Positions 1 through 5,905 of a stretch of 13,317 bases of DNA are shown here, one piece after another. Origin of the DNA: UBA4417 sp031550085 (lineage in GTDB: Bacteria; Bacteroidota; Bacteroidia; Bacteroidales; UBA4417); contig JAVBOY010000049.1 of the NCBI GenBank assembly GCA_031550085.1, forward strand, positions 1 to 13,317, written 5' to 3'. Under the pieces are notes generated by a model. It was not told where the DNA came from and did not search any database. It saw only the letters and a list, made by a program, of their open reading frames with translations. The position numbers and the translations under genes are program-made. Positions within the stretch are counted from its first letter, which is position 1, and every line of letters begins with the position of its first letter.

Positions 1-430
1 AAGAATCCCATTGCCCGTCAAGGCATTAATCGTTCCAAAAATTTTGATAGCTGACGGTTGTCATATCTACGTTGATGCCCTCCGGACAAAAGATGATCGT
101 CGAACATCTTGTCCGATTCGTGTGCTTGTCCTCCGGACAATCCAAAGAACAAGAATTTCCCTCCAGGGGAAGAATATTCCTAAAACGGGACAGAAAGAAG
201 AATCCCTTTGCCCGTCAGGGCATTAACCGGGCATCGATCATTTCACCGGTTTGACCATCCGGCCTGTTCCGGATGCTGTTATAAAGCGTTTTGATAATCC
301 CAGAGGAGCCGGAATGAAACTTCTTCCTGACAAATTGCCTGCTTTGTCCGGTGAGATTACCACCTGGTTCCTTGAAGCCAGGGAAAGACGATAAGAGAAT
401 TAACAGCATCGTTCCCGGCCGGTAAGACAA
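1..430. repeat. Diverged copy of the RiPP-locus intergenic repeat block
   Basis: No convincing gene lies here. The stretch carries the same kinds of elements as the blocks at 3060-3600, 4370-5000 and 5790-6330. There are small palindromes such as TTGTCC-TCC-GGACAA near 128-142, and the 47-nt element at 208-254. The first 24 bases of a further copy start at 11. A weaker resemblance continues through 255-310. The repeat family therefore extends past the left edge of the window. Short reading frames on both strands have no recognisable domains and sit in repeated DNA. Confidence 0.6.
208..254. repeat. 47-nt dispersed element, copy 0
   Basis: The element begins TTGCCCGTCAGGG and ends TTTCACCGGTTTGA. 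Closely matching copies sit at 3383-3429, 4780-4826 and 6128-6174, and a partial copy starts at 11. Its 5' end is a small palindrome (GCCC-GTCA-GGGC). This copy lies more than 3 kb from the tandem blocks, so the element is not restricted to the precursor duplications. Confidence 0.75.
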
Positions 431-450
431 TTTAAATAAGCAAGCAAGGC

Positions 451-536
451 CTTTGTAGTACTAGAAATGATTCCTTTGTAGTACTACAAACCATTCTTTT
501 CCAGTACTGGGAAATGATCGTTTCTAGTACTGGAAA
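451..536. repeat. Four AGTACT-centred palindromes at exact 23-bp spacing
   Basis: AGTACT occurs at 457-462, 480-485, 503-508 and 526-531, so the period is exactly 23 bp. Each core lies in a larger dyad. The second is a perfect 16-bp palindrome (TTTGTAGTACTACAAA). The third (TTTTCCAGTACTGGGAAA) and fourth (GTTTCTAGTACTGGAAAC) use different arm sequences but keep nearly complete pairing. The arms change while symmetry is kept, which suggests that the symmetry matters. It could be an array of dimeric protein sites or a run of RNA hairpins. No gene is adjacent on the right; the end of the radical SAM gene is about 450 bp away. Confidence 0.75.
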
Positions 537-671
537 CTTCTTACTGATCGGAGACCTTTGTGCTTAAAGCCTTCGGGGATTTCCTTTAACTACTTCATCC
601 CTTACCCTTAGCGTTCGTATTACTAACCCGGTCTTTTGTTCTCTGTTGGAGCTGCTCAAAAAATCAAAAAC

Positions 672-794
672 TTCACCACAAGGGCATAATAAAGGAAACT
701 GGTAAACAGTAGACTCGTAAACCAGAAAAGTAAGTATAAAATCGAGGCATTCTCTTTTGTACTCTTTGTATACACCTCGTGTCTTTGTGGTGAA
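672..794. repeat. Nested inverted repeat of about 120 bp
   Basis: TTCACCACAAG at 672-682 is matched by its near-perfect inverse CTTTGTGGTGAA at 783-794. The flanks extend the symmetry, with TCAAAAA outside the left arm and TTTTTGA outside the right. A second inverse pair, CTGGT and ACCAG, is nested inside near 699 and 720. The layout resembles a small non-autonomous repeat or a large cruciform or hairpin. It contains no transposase. Confidence 0.5.
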
Positions 795-839
795 AAAACT
801 CTTTTTGAACAGCCTCCTGAATCCATCAAACGAACGAAG

Positions 840-865
840 CCGGCTCCTTAAGCGCTTAAGGCCGG
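840..865. terminator. Strong stem-loop downstream of the radical SAM gene
   Basis: A perfect 16-bp palindrome, CCTTAAGCGCTTAAGG (846-861), is flanked by CCGG on both sides (840-843 and 862-865), with a two-base bulge at 844-845. It lies about 120 bp beyond the radical SAM stop codon on the minus strand. No T-tract follows on either strand, so a role as transcript end or 3' stabiliser is a guess from position and stem strength. Confidence 0.35.
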
Positions 866-986
866 TACCGGATCTACAGGCCCGGCCCGTTCTTCGCACT
901 TCCCGGAGGACTCTGTCAAATTGAACCCTCCGGTGCGAAATGGTACGATACATCCAGGATAGGCTGCTTCCTGTCATACCCGGAAA

Positions 987-2300
987 TCAGGCCACTCCTT
1001 CCTTTTGCTTCATTTGGGTGACATGCGTGTAATGCAACTCCAAAAACTCCTGCAGCTTATATTTTGCAATATTGCACAAATCGAACTGCTTCCCTTCGAA
1101 TTCGTTTTGCACCCGGAGGTCGGGACAACCGCCCAGGCATACCGGGAAGAAAAAACACTCCTGGCAGTCTTTGTCATCCAAAAAATCCGCTCCGTTTAAG
1201 TACTTGTACAAGTTGCTTTCATTGATACCGGATTCCCCAAGCTTCCCAATCGCTTTTTTCTGATGTCCCATATGGTGCCAGCATTTGTAAAAATGCCCGG
1301 TAGGCCCGACAATATAAGAGCGGATCGTCCGCATCATGCATTGGCTGATATTGTAAGTCGGGAAAAAATCGCCGAAATAATTATTCTTTTGCCGGGCTTC
1401 CCCGATCAGGAAATTAGCCTGGTCTTCGCCGGTATCCAGCCCGCAGGTTTTTTTGCAATGCTGCGAAATATTCCAGTTGACAAAAGCATGGTAAACACGC
1501 AAATTCTTGTTGTTTAGCTCGGCATTCAAATAATTCTTAAGGTCGACAAAATCGTTTTTGTTTGTTTCGTCCAGATTTACCCGTATTTGGATCTGTAAAT
1601 CGGGATTGTGTAAAGCGCATGTTTTCAGGTTTTCGATAATGGTGCTGAACGTGCCGCCCCCGCCTTTGAGCATTCGTTTCTTATTGTGGGTGCTTTCCTT
1701 TCCGTCGATGGTTACCTGCATCGATTTCAAATGAATCTCCTGAAACTTTTTGGAAACCTCTTCTGTCAAAAGGTATCCGTTGGTGACAATATTTGCCGCA
1801 AAAGGCTTGTCCAACTCCTTCAACTTCTTGGAAAAATCATAGATTTTATCAAACGCCATCAAAGGCTCCCCGCCGTACCAACTGATGTGAATCTCGTTCA
1901 GATCCCGGAAGGACTTGATGTAAGCGATCAGGTGGTCGAGGTCTTCCTCCGAAATATAATTCTTTTGATTGCCTTTTTCGTAGCAATACGGACAGGCGAA
2001 ATTGCAATCATCGGTGGGAGCGATTGTCAATCCGAGGCTTTTCGTCTGATACCTGCCCCAAAGCAGTTCGTTTTTCTTTTTGTAGAAAACAAGCTTGTCG
2101 TCCTCTACCAGAATATGATTCTTAACCAGGTATTCGGTTTCTTCCACCATTTCCAGGTTCTCCGGATGCGTTTCCAGGTCTTTCATCAGGAGATAACTGT
2201 CACGGTCCAGTTCGAGGAATGCATTGGAAACCGAGTTATAAAGCAGATAGACGTCCTTTTCCTTGTAATGAAAAATATAATTGTATTTTGATAATTTCAT
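987..2300 (-). CDS. Radical SAM/SPASM peptide maturase
   Basis: This 437-aa protein is a radical SAM enzyme. The [4Fe-4S] cluster motif C99-x3-C103-x2-C106 sits in the context PTDDCNFACPYCYEKG, followed by WYGGEPL at 141-147, the usual SAM-binding glycine/glutamate segment. The C-terminal third is a SPASM domain that would bind auxiliary clusters, with C321, C340, C379, C382, C388, C392 and C409 in the pattern CxxCxxxxxC-x-GGCP. Residues 1-75 resemble the N-terminal region of peptide-modifying SPASM enzymes, which may recognise the leader. It follows precursor 1 on the same strand, 109 bp downstream and past a terminator-like hairpin, so read-through expression is likely. I infer that it modifies the cysteine-rich cores of all three precursors, perhaps by thioether formation as in known cysteine-dependent SPASM maturases. 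The actual chemistry cannot be read from the sequence. No promoter of its own is evident. Confidence 0.92.
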   Translation of the reverse strand: MKLSKYNYIFHYKEKDVYLLYNSVSNAFLELDRDSYLLMKDLETHPENLEMVEETEYLVKNHILVEDDKLVFYKKKNELLWGRYQTKSLGLTIAPTDDCNFACPYCYEKGNQKNYISEEDLDHLIAYIKSFRDLNEIHISWYGGEPLMAFDKIYDFSKKLKELDKPFAANIVTNGYLLTEEVSKKFQEIHLKSMQVTIDGKESTHNKKRMLKGGGGTFSTIIENLKTCALHNPDLQIQIRVNLDETNKNDFVDLKNYLNAELNNKNLRVYHAFVNWNISQHCKKTCGLDTGEDQANFLIGEARQKNNYFGDFFPTYNISQCMMRTIRSYIVGPTGHFYKCWHHMGHQKKAIGKLGESGINESNLYKYLNGADFLDDKDCQECFFFPVCLGGCPDLRVQNEFEGKQFDLCNIAKYKLQEFLELHYTHVTQMKQKEGVA

Positions 2301-2337
2301 GGTAAAAGCGCTTTAAAATAAAAAAATAAAACGGAAA

Positions 2338-2372
2338 TAATGCCCATTGGGAAGGTGTGCCAATGGGCATTA
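2338..2372 (-). terminator. Terminator-like hairpin between precursor 1 and the radical SAM gene
   Basis: A perfect 13-bp stem (TAATGCCCATTGG pairing with CCAATGGGCATTA) closes a 9-nt loop. On the minus strand it is followed by a T-rich run (TTTCCGTTTTATTTTTTTA). It lies 38 bp after the precursor stop and 38 bp before the radical SAM start, so it probably acts as a partial terminator that lowers enzyme relative to precursor. The stem recurs after precursors 2 and 3 with a different loop sequence. Confidence 0.75.
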
Positions 2373-2383
2373 AAATTAGCGAT

Positions 2384-2399
2384 AACGACGATCGTCGTT
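2384..2399. repeat. Perfect 16-bp palindrome after precursor 1
   Basis: AACGACGATCGTCGTT is fully self-complementary and sits between the precursor 1 stop codon and the terminator-like hairpin. The two form back-to-back stems in the minus-strand transcript. The other two blocks have an unrelated short stem in the same place (GCTAC at 3662-3666 pairing with GTAGC at 3681-3685 in block 2). Confidence 0.6.
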
Positions 2400-2409
2400 C
2401 CACGATTTT

Positions 2410-2715
2410 TTAAAAGGGATCCGGTCTGGGATCATCGCCGCACATCACCCCTTTGCAAAAGGTCGGGCAGGGATTAATACGATCTATACAAATAAAATCT
2501 CCACAGATGATAAGATCTGCACAAATAAGGTCTGCACAGATCAGGTCTGCGCAGGGAAGATCCGTTGGACACAAGTTAGTGAGGGTTGGGCACTTGCTAA
2601 GGGCCGTGCAACCGCCTCCGGTAATCGAACGTCCTTTGTCTGTCAATGCCTGCTCTTCCAAAGCGTCGATTCTCGACTTTTGAATCACCTTGAAATGAAT
2701 AGATTTCTTGCTCAT
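2410..2715 (-). CDS. RiPP precursor 1, cysteine-rich with C-x-D repeats
   Basis: This 101-aa peptide has a leader of about 35 residues (IHFKVIQKSRIDALE, ending ITGGG) shared almost unchanged with precursors 2 and 3. The core has 11 cysteines: C36, C42, C49, C55, C60, C65, C71, C76, C83, C87 and C92. Residues 55-69 are three consecutive CADLI pentapeptides, followed by CGDFI and CIDRI, so most central cysteines are followed two residues later by aspartate. The tail is CGDDPRPDP. The GG at the leader end resembles double-glycine leaders cut by C39-type peptidase transporters, but no such gene is in the window. The start is the ATG conserved in all three copies. An AGGAGG lies 23 bp upstream, too far for a normal ribosome site. 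It lies next to the radical SAM gene and is probably its substrate; that pairing is inferred from context. Confidence 0.85.
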   Translation of the reverse strand: MSKKSIHFKVIQKSRIDALEEQALTDKGRSITGGGCTALSKCPTLTNLCPTDLPCADLICADLICADLIICGDFICIDRINPCPTFCKGVMCGDDPRPDPF

Positions 2716-3014
2716 TATTATATGAATTTCGTGATTTGCCTCCTATTTACACGTTTCGGCATCCGTGTTTTCCCTTTTGTTTTTTTCGCGCAACTGGGGG
2801 GAAAAGAAAACAGATACGTCCGGACGGGAGAAATCCTGAAGTTTGCAGCAGCCCGGAAAAACAACATGTGGTACCTTTCGGCGCTTTCGTATGGTTTAAT
2901 GGGAACCTTGGTTCGGACGGATTGCATCCATCCCTGTTTTATGTGAGCAAGCATTTTTTTGAATCTTTCAAAACAGGGAGCGGGCCTGTTTGAAAAAGAA
3001 CGCTTTCAAAGTTA
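2716..3014 (-). promoter_or_regulatory. Promoter and about 285-nt leader of precursor 1
   Basis: TAACTTTG on the minus strand (3014-3007) matches the Bacteroidota -7 consensus TAnnTTTG. The -33 region is only T-rich, with no clear TTTG. Transcription would start near 3000, leaving a long leader before the ATG at 2715. The first transcribed bases form a hairpin (2967-2994, AAACAGG pairing with CCTGTTT around a GC-rich loop). The whole stretch is closely repeated at 3974-4271 and 5390-5687. An open frame across it (2718-2954) varies mostly at amino-acid-changing positions between copies, so I read it as untranslated regulatory sequence. Confidence 0.6.
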
Positions 3015-3231
3015 AAAAACTTCTTTATATAAAAAAATAGAATTGAAATCTTTTTACATTTAGATAATAAAAAAAATTATGGTTTTATATCTTCGTTATT
3101 CGATTTGTAAATGAATCCTTACACACAATCCTCGAAGGTTGTGGCACGACAATCCGGAAGATACCCAATTGTTATTTATGGATGCCCTCCGGGCAAACGA
3201 TTGCGGTTAGATATCTTTTCTATGGATGTCA

Positions 3232-3316
3232 TTGTCTTACGGACAACAGCAGGATCGGTAATTCCTCGCTATAAAATGTTATATTCTCCATTGACATGTT
3301 CTTGTCCCACGGACAA
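3232..3316. repeat. 70-bp palindrome-bearing repeat, 2 palindromes
   Basis: Two small palindromes (TTGTC-TTAC-GGACAA at 3232-3246 and TTGTCC-CAC-GGACAA at 3302-3316) are one 70-bp period apart. Upstream lies the related dyad TGCCC-TCC-GGGCA near 3183, and downstream TTCTCC-GTTA-GGAGAA near 3333. The same arrangement has four palindromes in block 2 and three in block 3. Confidence 0.8.
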
Positions 3317-3382
3317 CAGCAAGATTTATGATTCTCCGTTAGGAGAAAAAAAACCATAAAACAATAAAAAGAATGAACCGAA

Positions 3383-3429
3383 TTGCCCGTCGGGGTAGTA
3401 ACCGGGCATCGATCATTTCACCGGTTTGA
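3383..3429. repeat. 47-nt dispersed element, copy 1
   Basis: The copy differs slightly from 208-254 (GGGGTAGTAACC in place of GGGCATTAACC-like sequence) and keeps the GGGCATCGATCATTTCACCGG core. It marks the right part of tandem block 1. Confidence 0.75.
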
Positions 3430-3621
3430 CAATCCTGCCTGCCCAGGGTCCGGGTATACCGCGTTCCTGATAATCCCGAAGGGCAGGAATAATCACGGAG
3501 TGATTGAATAAAAATAACCATAGGAAAAAGGGTAATCCGGAACACTGCCGGGCACTTGTACAGCCGTCGACCGGCAAAAGAAACGACGTTTTTAATAAAA
3601 ACAAAACAGGTAAAACGAAAA

Positions 3622-3656
3622 TAATGCCCATTGAAACAGGCTTCCAATGGGCATTA
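3622..3656 (-). terminator. Terminator-like hairpin after precursor 2
   Basis: A perfect 12-bp stem (TAATGCCCATTG pairing with CAATGGGCATTA) closes an 11-nt loop. On the minus strand it is followed by TTTTCGTTTTACC. The stem matches the hairpin at 2338-2372 while the loop differs, so the pairing, not just the duplicated sequence, appears to be kept. Confidence 0.7.
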
Positions 3657-3694
3657 AATCAGCTACAGCAAGGATGTACCGTAGCGGTGAACGT

Positions 3695-3973
3695 TTAGAT
3701 GATCTGTACAGGATCATCGCCGCACATGACCGTTCTACACAACAAAGTACCACAAGGCTTAAAAAAGGTTGCGCAGATCGTAAGGGATGTGCAGGGTTCG
3801 AAATCTGCACAGATCAGGTCTGCACAGGGAAGATCCGTCGGGCAATCAATGGTAAGACTTGGGCACTTATTACCTCCGGTAATCGAACGGCCTTTGTCTG
3901 CCAATGCCTGATCTTCCAATGCGTCGATTCTCGACTTTTGAATCACCTTGAAATGAATCGTTTTTTTGCTCAT
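3695..3973 (-). CDS. RiPP precursor 2, cysteine-rich
   Basis: This 92-aa peptide carries the shared leader (IHFKVIQKSRIDALE, then ITGGN at 31-35). The core has nine cysteines: C37, C44, C50, C55, C61, C67, C74, C79 and C84. It keeps CPTDLPCADLICAD at 44-57 but then loses the aspartate pattern; the later segments begin CTSLT, CATFF and CGTLL. The tail is CGDDPVQII. Compared with precursor 3, it lacks three residues of the PDP-containing end, consistent with a 9-bp in-frame deletion. The start is the ATG conserved across all copies; an in-frame extension to 4051 exists only here. A start-stop ATGTAA lies just before the ATG in this copy and in precursor 3. It has its own promoter and terminator-like hairpin, so it is probably a separate transcript. 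It could have a different modification pattern or be losing function. Confidence 0.83.
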   Translation of the reverse strand: MSKKTIHFKVIQKSRIDALEDQALADKGRSITGGNKCPSLTIDCPTDLPCADLICADFEPCTSLTICATFFKPCGTLLCRTVMCGDDPVQII

Positions 3974-4271
3974 CTTACATAAAAGTTTAGTGATTTGCCT
4001 CTTTTCACACGTTTCGGCATCCGTGTTTTCCCTTTTATTTTTTTCGCGCAACTGGGAGAAAAAGAAAACAGATACGTCCGGACGAGAGAAATCCTGAAGT
4101 TTGCAGCAGTCCGGAAAAACAACATGCGGTACCTTACGGCGCTTTCGTACGGTTTAATGGGAACCTTGGTTCGGACAGCTAGTATCCATCCCTGCTTTGT
4201 GTAAGCACGCATTCTTTGAATCTTTCAAAACAGGGAGCGGGCCTGTTTGAAAAATAATACGTTCAAAGTTA
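3974..4271 (-). promoter_or_regulatory. Promoter and leader of precursor 2
   Basis: TAACTTTG on the minus strand (4271-4264) is the conserved -7 element, followed by the 5' hairpin at 4224-4251 and the conserved leader. The leader differs from copy 1 by scattered substitutions. The AGGAGG seen in copies 1 and 3 is altered here, which argues against it being the working ribosome site. Confidence 0.58.
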
Positions 4272-4489
4272 AAAAACTTATTTATATAAAAAAATAAAAT
4301 CAAAATCTTTTTTACATTTAGATAATAAAAAAAATTATGGTTTTATATCTTCGTTATTCGATTTATAAATGAATCCTTACACACAGTCCTCGAAGGTTTT
4401 GGCATAACAATCCGGAAGATACCCAATTGTTATTTATGGATGCCCTACGGGCAAATGATTGCGGTTGGATATCTTTTCTATGGATGTCA

Positions 4490-4714
4490 TTGTCCTACGG
4501 ACAACAGCAGGATCGGTAATTCCTCGCTATAAAATGTTATATTCTCCATTGACATGTTCTTGTCTTACGGACAACAGCAGGATCGGTAATTCCTCGCTAT
4601 AAAATGTTATATTCTCCATTGACATGTTATTGTCTTACGGACAACAGCAGGATCAGTAATTCCTCGCTATAAAATGTTATATTCTCCATTGACATGTTCT
4701 TGTCCCACCGACAA
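4490..4714. repeat. 70-bp palindrome-bearing direct repeat, 4 palindromes
   Basis: TTGTC...GACAA palindromes begin at 4490, 4560, 4630 and 4700, exactly 70 bp apart. The sequence between them is almost identical (GACAACAGCAGGATCGGTAA, then TTCCTCGCTATAAAATG). Copy 3 has GATCAG for GATCGG and copy 4 has a mismatch in its palindrome (CCCACCGACAA). The near-identity points to recent slippage or unequal recombination. Confidence 0.88.
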
Positions 4715-4779
4715 CAGCAAGATTTATGATTCTCCGTTAGGAGAAAAAATCCATAAAATAATAAAAAGAATAAACCGAA

Positions 4780-4826
4780 TTGCCCGTCAGGGTAGTAACC
4801 GGGCATCGATCATTTCACCGGTTTGA
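4780..4826. repeat. 47-nt dispersed element, copy 2
   Basis: The element starts TTGCCCGTCAGGGTAGTAAC and ends TTTCACCGGTTTGA. It sits in the same position within block 2 as 3383-3429 does in block 1. Confidence 0.75.
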
Positions 4827-5019
4827 CAATCCTGCCTGCCCAGGGTCCGGGTATACCGTGTTCCTGATAATCTCGAAGGGCCGGAATAATCACGGAGTGA
4901 TTGAATAAAAATAACCATAGGAAAAAGAGTAATCCGGAACACTGCCGGGCGCTTGTACAGCCGTCGACCGGCAAAAGAAACGGCGTTTTACTAAAAAAAC
5001 AAAACAGGTAAAACGAAAA

Positions 5020-5054
5020 TAATGCCCATTGAAACAGGCTTCCAATGGGCATTA
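5020..5054 (-). terminator. Terminator-like hairpin after precursor 3
   Basis: The stem and loop are the same as at 3622-3656 (12-bp stem, 11-nt loop), followed on the minus strand by TTTTCGTTTTACC. Together with the other two copies it ends each precursor transcript, fully or partly. Confidence 0.7.
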
Positions 5055-5092
5055 AATCAGCTACAGCAAGGATGTACCGTAGCGGTGAACGT

Positions 5093-5389
5093 TTAGATGA
5101 CCTGCGGATCCGGTTTGGGATCATCGCCGCACATGACGATCCCGCAATAAGTAGTACAAAGATGATGGTCTATACAGATTAGATCTGCACACATAAAATT
5201 CCCACAGACAAGGTCTGCACAAGGAAGATCCCTTGGGCATCCGGTGCCAAGGGTTGGGCATGGGATAACAGTAAAGCCCAGGCAACCGCCTCCGGTAATT
5301 GTACGTCCATTGTCTTCCAATGCCTGATTTTCCAAAGCGTCGATTCTGGACTTTTGGATCACCTTGAAATGAATCGCTTTTTTGCTCAT
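5093..5389 (-). CDS. RiPP precursor 3, cysteine-rich with C-x-D motifs
   Basis: This 98-aa peptide has the shared leader (IHFKVIQKSRIDALE, ending ITGGG at 31-35). The core has ten cysteines: C36, C44, C51, C57, C62, C67, C72, C78, C82 and C87. It contains CPRDLPCADL at 51-60, then CGNFM, CADLI and CIDHH, so the C-x-[DN] pattern is kept. The tail, CGDDPKPDPQVI, resembles precursor 1. The frame is open upstream to 5719, giving a possible 208-aa protein, but that extension is not open in frame in copy 1 and only briefly open in copy 2, so I use the conserved ATG. Leader near-identity with a variable core is typical of multi-precursor RiPP loci that share one maturase. It is the precursor farthest from the radical SAM gene, about 2.8 kb away. 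Confidence 0.84.
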   Translation of the reverse strand: MSKKAIHFKVIQKSRIDALENQALEDNGRTITGGGCLGFTVIPCPTLGTGCPRDLPCADLVCGNFMCADLICIDHHLCTTYCGIVMCGDDPKPDPQVI

Positions 5390-5687
5390 CTTACATAAAA
5401 GTTTAGTGATTTGCCTCCTATTTACACGTTTCGGCATCCGTGTTTTCCCTTTTGTTTTTTTCGCGCAACTGGGAGAAAAAGAAAACAGATACGTCCGGAC
5501 CGGAGAAATCCTGAAGTTTGCAACAGTCCGGAAAAACAATATGTGGTACCTTTCGGCGCTTTCGTATGGTTTAATGGGAACCCGGTTCGGACAGCTAGTA
5601 TCCATCCCTGCTTTGTGTAAGCAAGCATTCTTTGAATCTTTCAAAACAGGGAGCGGGCCTGTTTGAAAAAGAATGCTTTCAAAGTTA
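5390..5687 (-). promoter_or_regulatory. Promoter and leader of precursor 3
   Basis: The -7 element TAACTTTG lies at 5687-5680 on the minus strand, followed by the 5' hairpin at 5640-5667 and the conserved leader. A short deletion near 5580 relative to copies 1 and 2 breaks the open frame seen there, which supports a non-coding role for the leader. Confidence 0.58.
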
Positions 5688-5905
5688 AAAAACTTCTTTA
5701 TATAAAAAAATAGAATCAAAATCTCTTTTGCATTTAGATAATAAAAAAATGAGGTTTTGCTATCTTTATTATTCGATTTATAAATGCATCCTTACACACA
5801 TTCCCTCGAAGGTTGCGGCACGACAATCCGAAAGAAACCCAATTGTTATTTATGGATGCCCTACGGGCAAACGATTGTTATGGGATGTTTTGTCTATGGA
5901 TGTCA

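Larger units (their letters stand above)
540..986. other. Gene-free stretch downstream of the radical SAM gene
   Basis: I see no supportable gene. A 137-codon minus-strand frame (564-977) starts 10 bp after the radical SAM stop, but its translation is arginine-rich and then reads through the inverted repeat at 672-794, with no domain I recognise. The stretch holds two structured elements, listed separately: the nested inverted repeat and the hairpin at 840-865. Confidence 0.55.
2338..3621. repeat. Tandem block 1 of the precursor locus
   Basis: The block runs, in plus-strand order: terminator-like hairpin, precursor 1 (minus strand), promoter and leader, A/T-rich segment, palindrome array, the 47-nt element, and a spacer of about 170 bp. 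Blocks 2 (3622-5019) and 3 (5020 to about 6330) repeat this order with high similarity. Hairpin-to-hairpin distance is 1284 bp here and 1398 bp for block 2; most of the difference comes from extra 70-bp repeats in block 2. Confidence 0.85.
3622..5019. repeat. Tandem block 2 of the precursor locus
   Basis: The block has the same order of parts as block 1: hairpin, precursor 2, promoter and leader, A/T-rich segment, palindrome array, 47-nt element and spacer. The segment from about 4740 to 5019 is nearly identical to the corresponding segment of block 1, apart from point changes. Confidence 0.85.

Noticed and set aside
451..536. AGTACT array as a CRISPR
   Set aside because: The period is only 23 bp with no room for spacers, and the units are palindromes with diverged arms. 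No cas gene is present.
564..977. 137-codon minus-strand frame directly after the radical SAM gene
   Set aside because: Its position is tempting, but the translation is arginine-rich and then runs through a nested inverted repeat, with no domain or sensible composition. It is kept as non-coding.
2453..2683. Plus-strand frames opposite precursors 1 and 2 (2453-2683, 3699-3911)
   Set aside because: They are antisense shadows of the repeated cysteine-rich cores, with no start context or domain.
2718..2954. Conserved upstream frames at 2718-2954, 3970-4212 and 5422-5628
   Set aside because: They are similar only because the blocks are duplicated. Differences are mostly amino-acid-changing and copy 3 is frameshifted, so they fit leader RNA better than protein.
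3339..3647. Minus-strand frames in the repeat spacers (3339-3647, 4810-5124, 6071-6367)
   Set aside because: They recur only because the spacer is repeated. Frames shift between copies and they run through palindromes and the 47-nt element.
5390..5719. Extension of precursor 3 to a 208-aa protein
   Set aside because: The extension is not open in frame in copy 1 and only briefly open in copy 2. The conserved ATG at 5389 starts the leader shared by all three.
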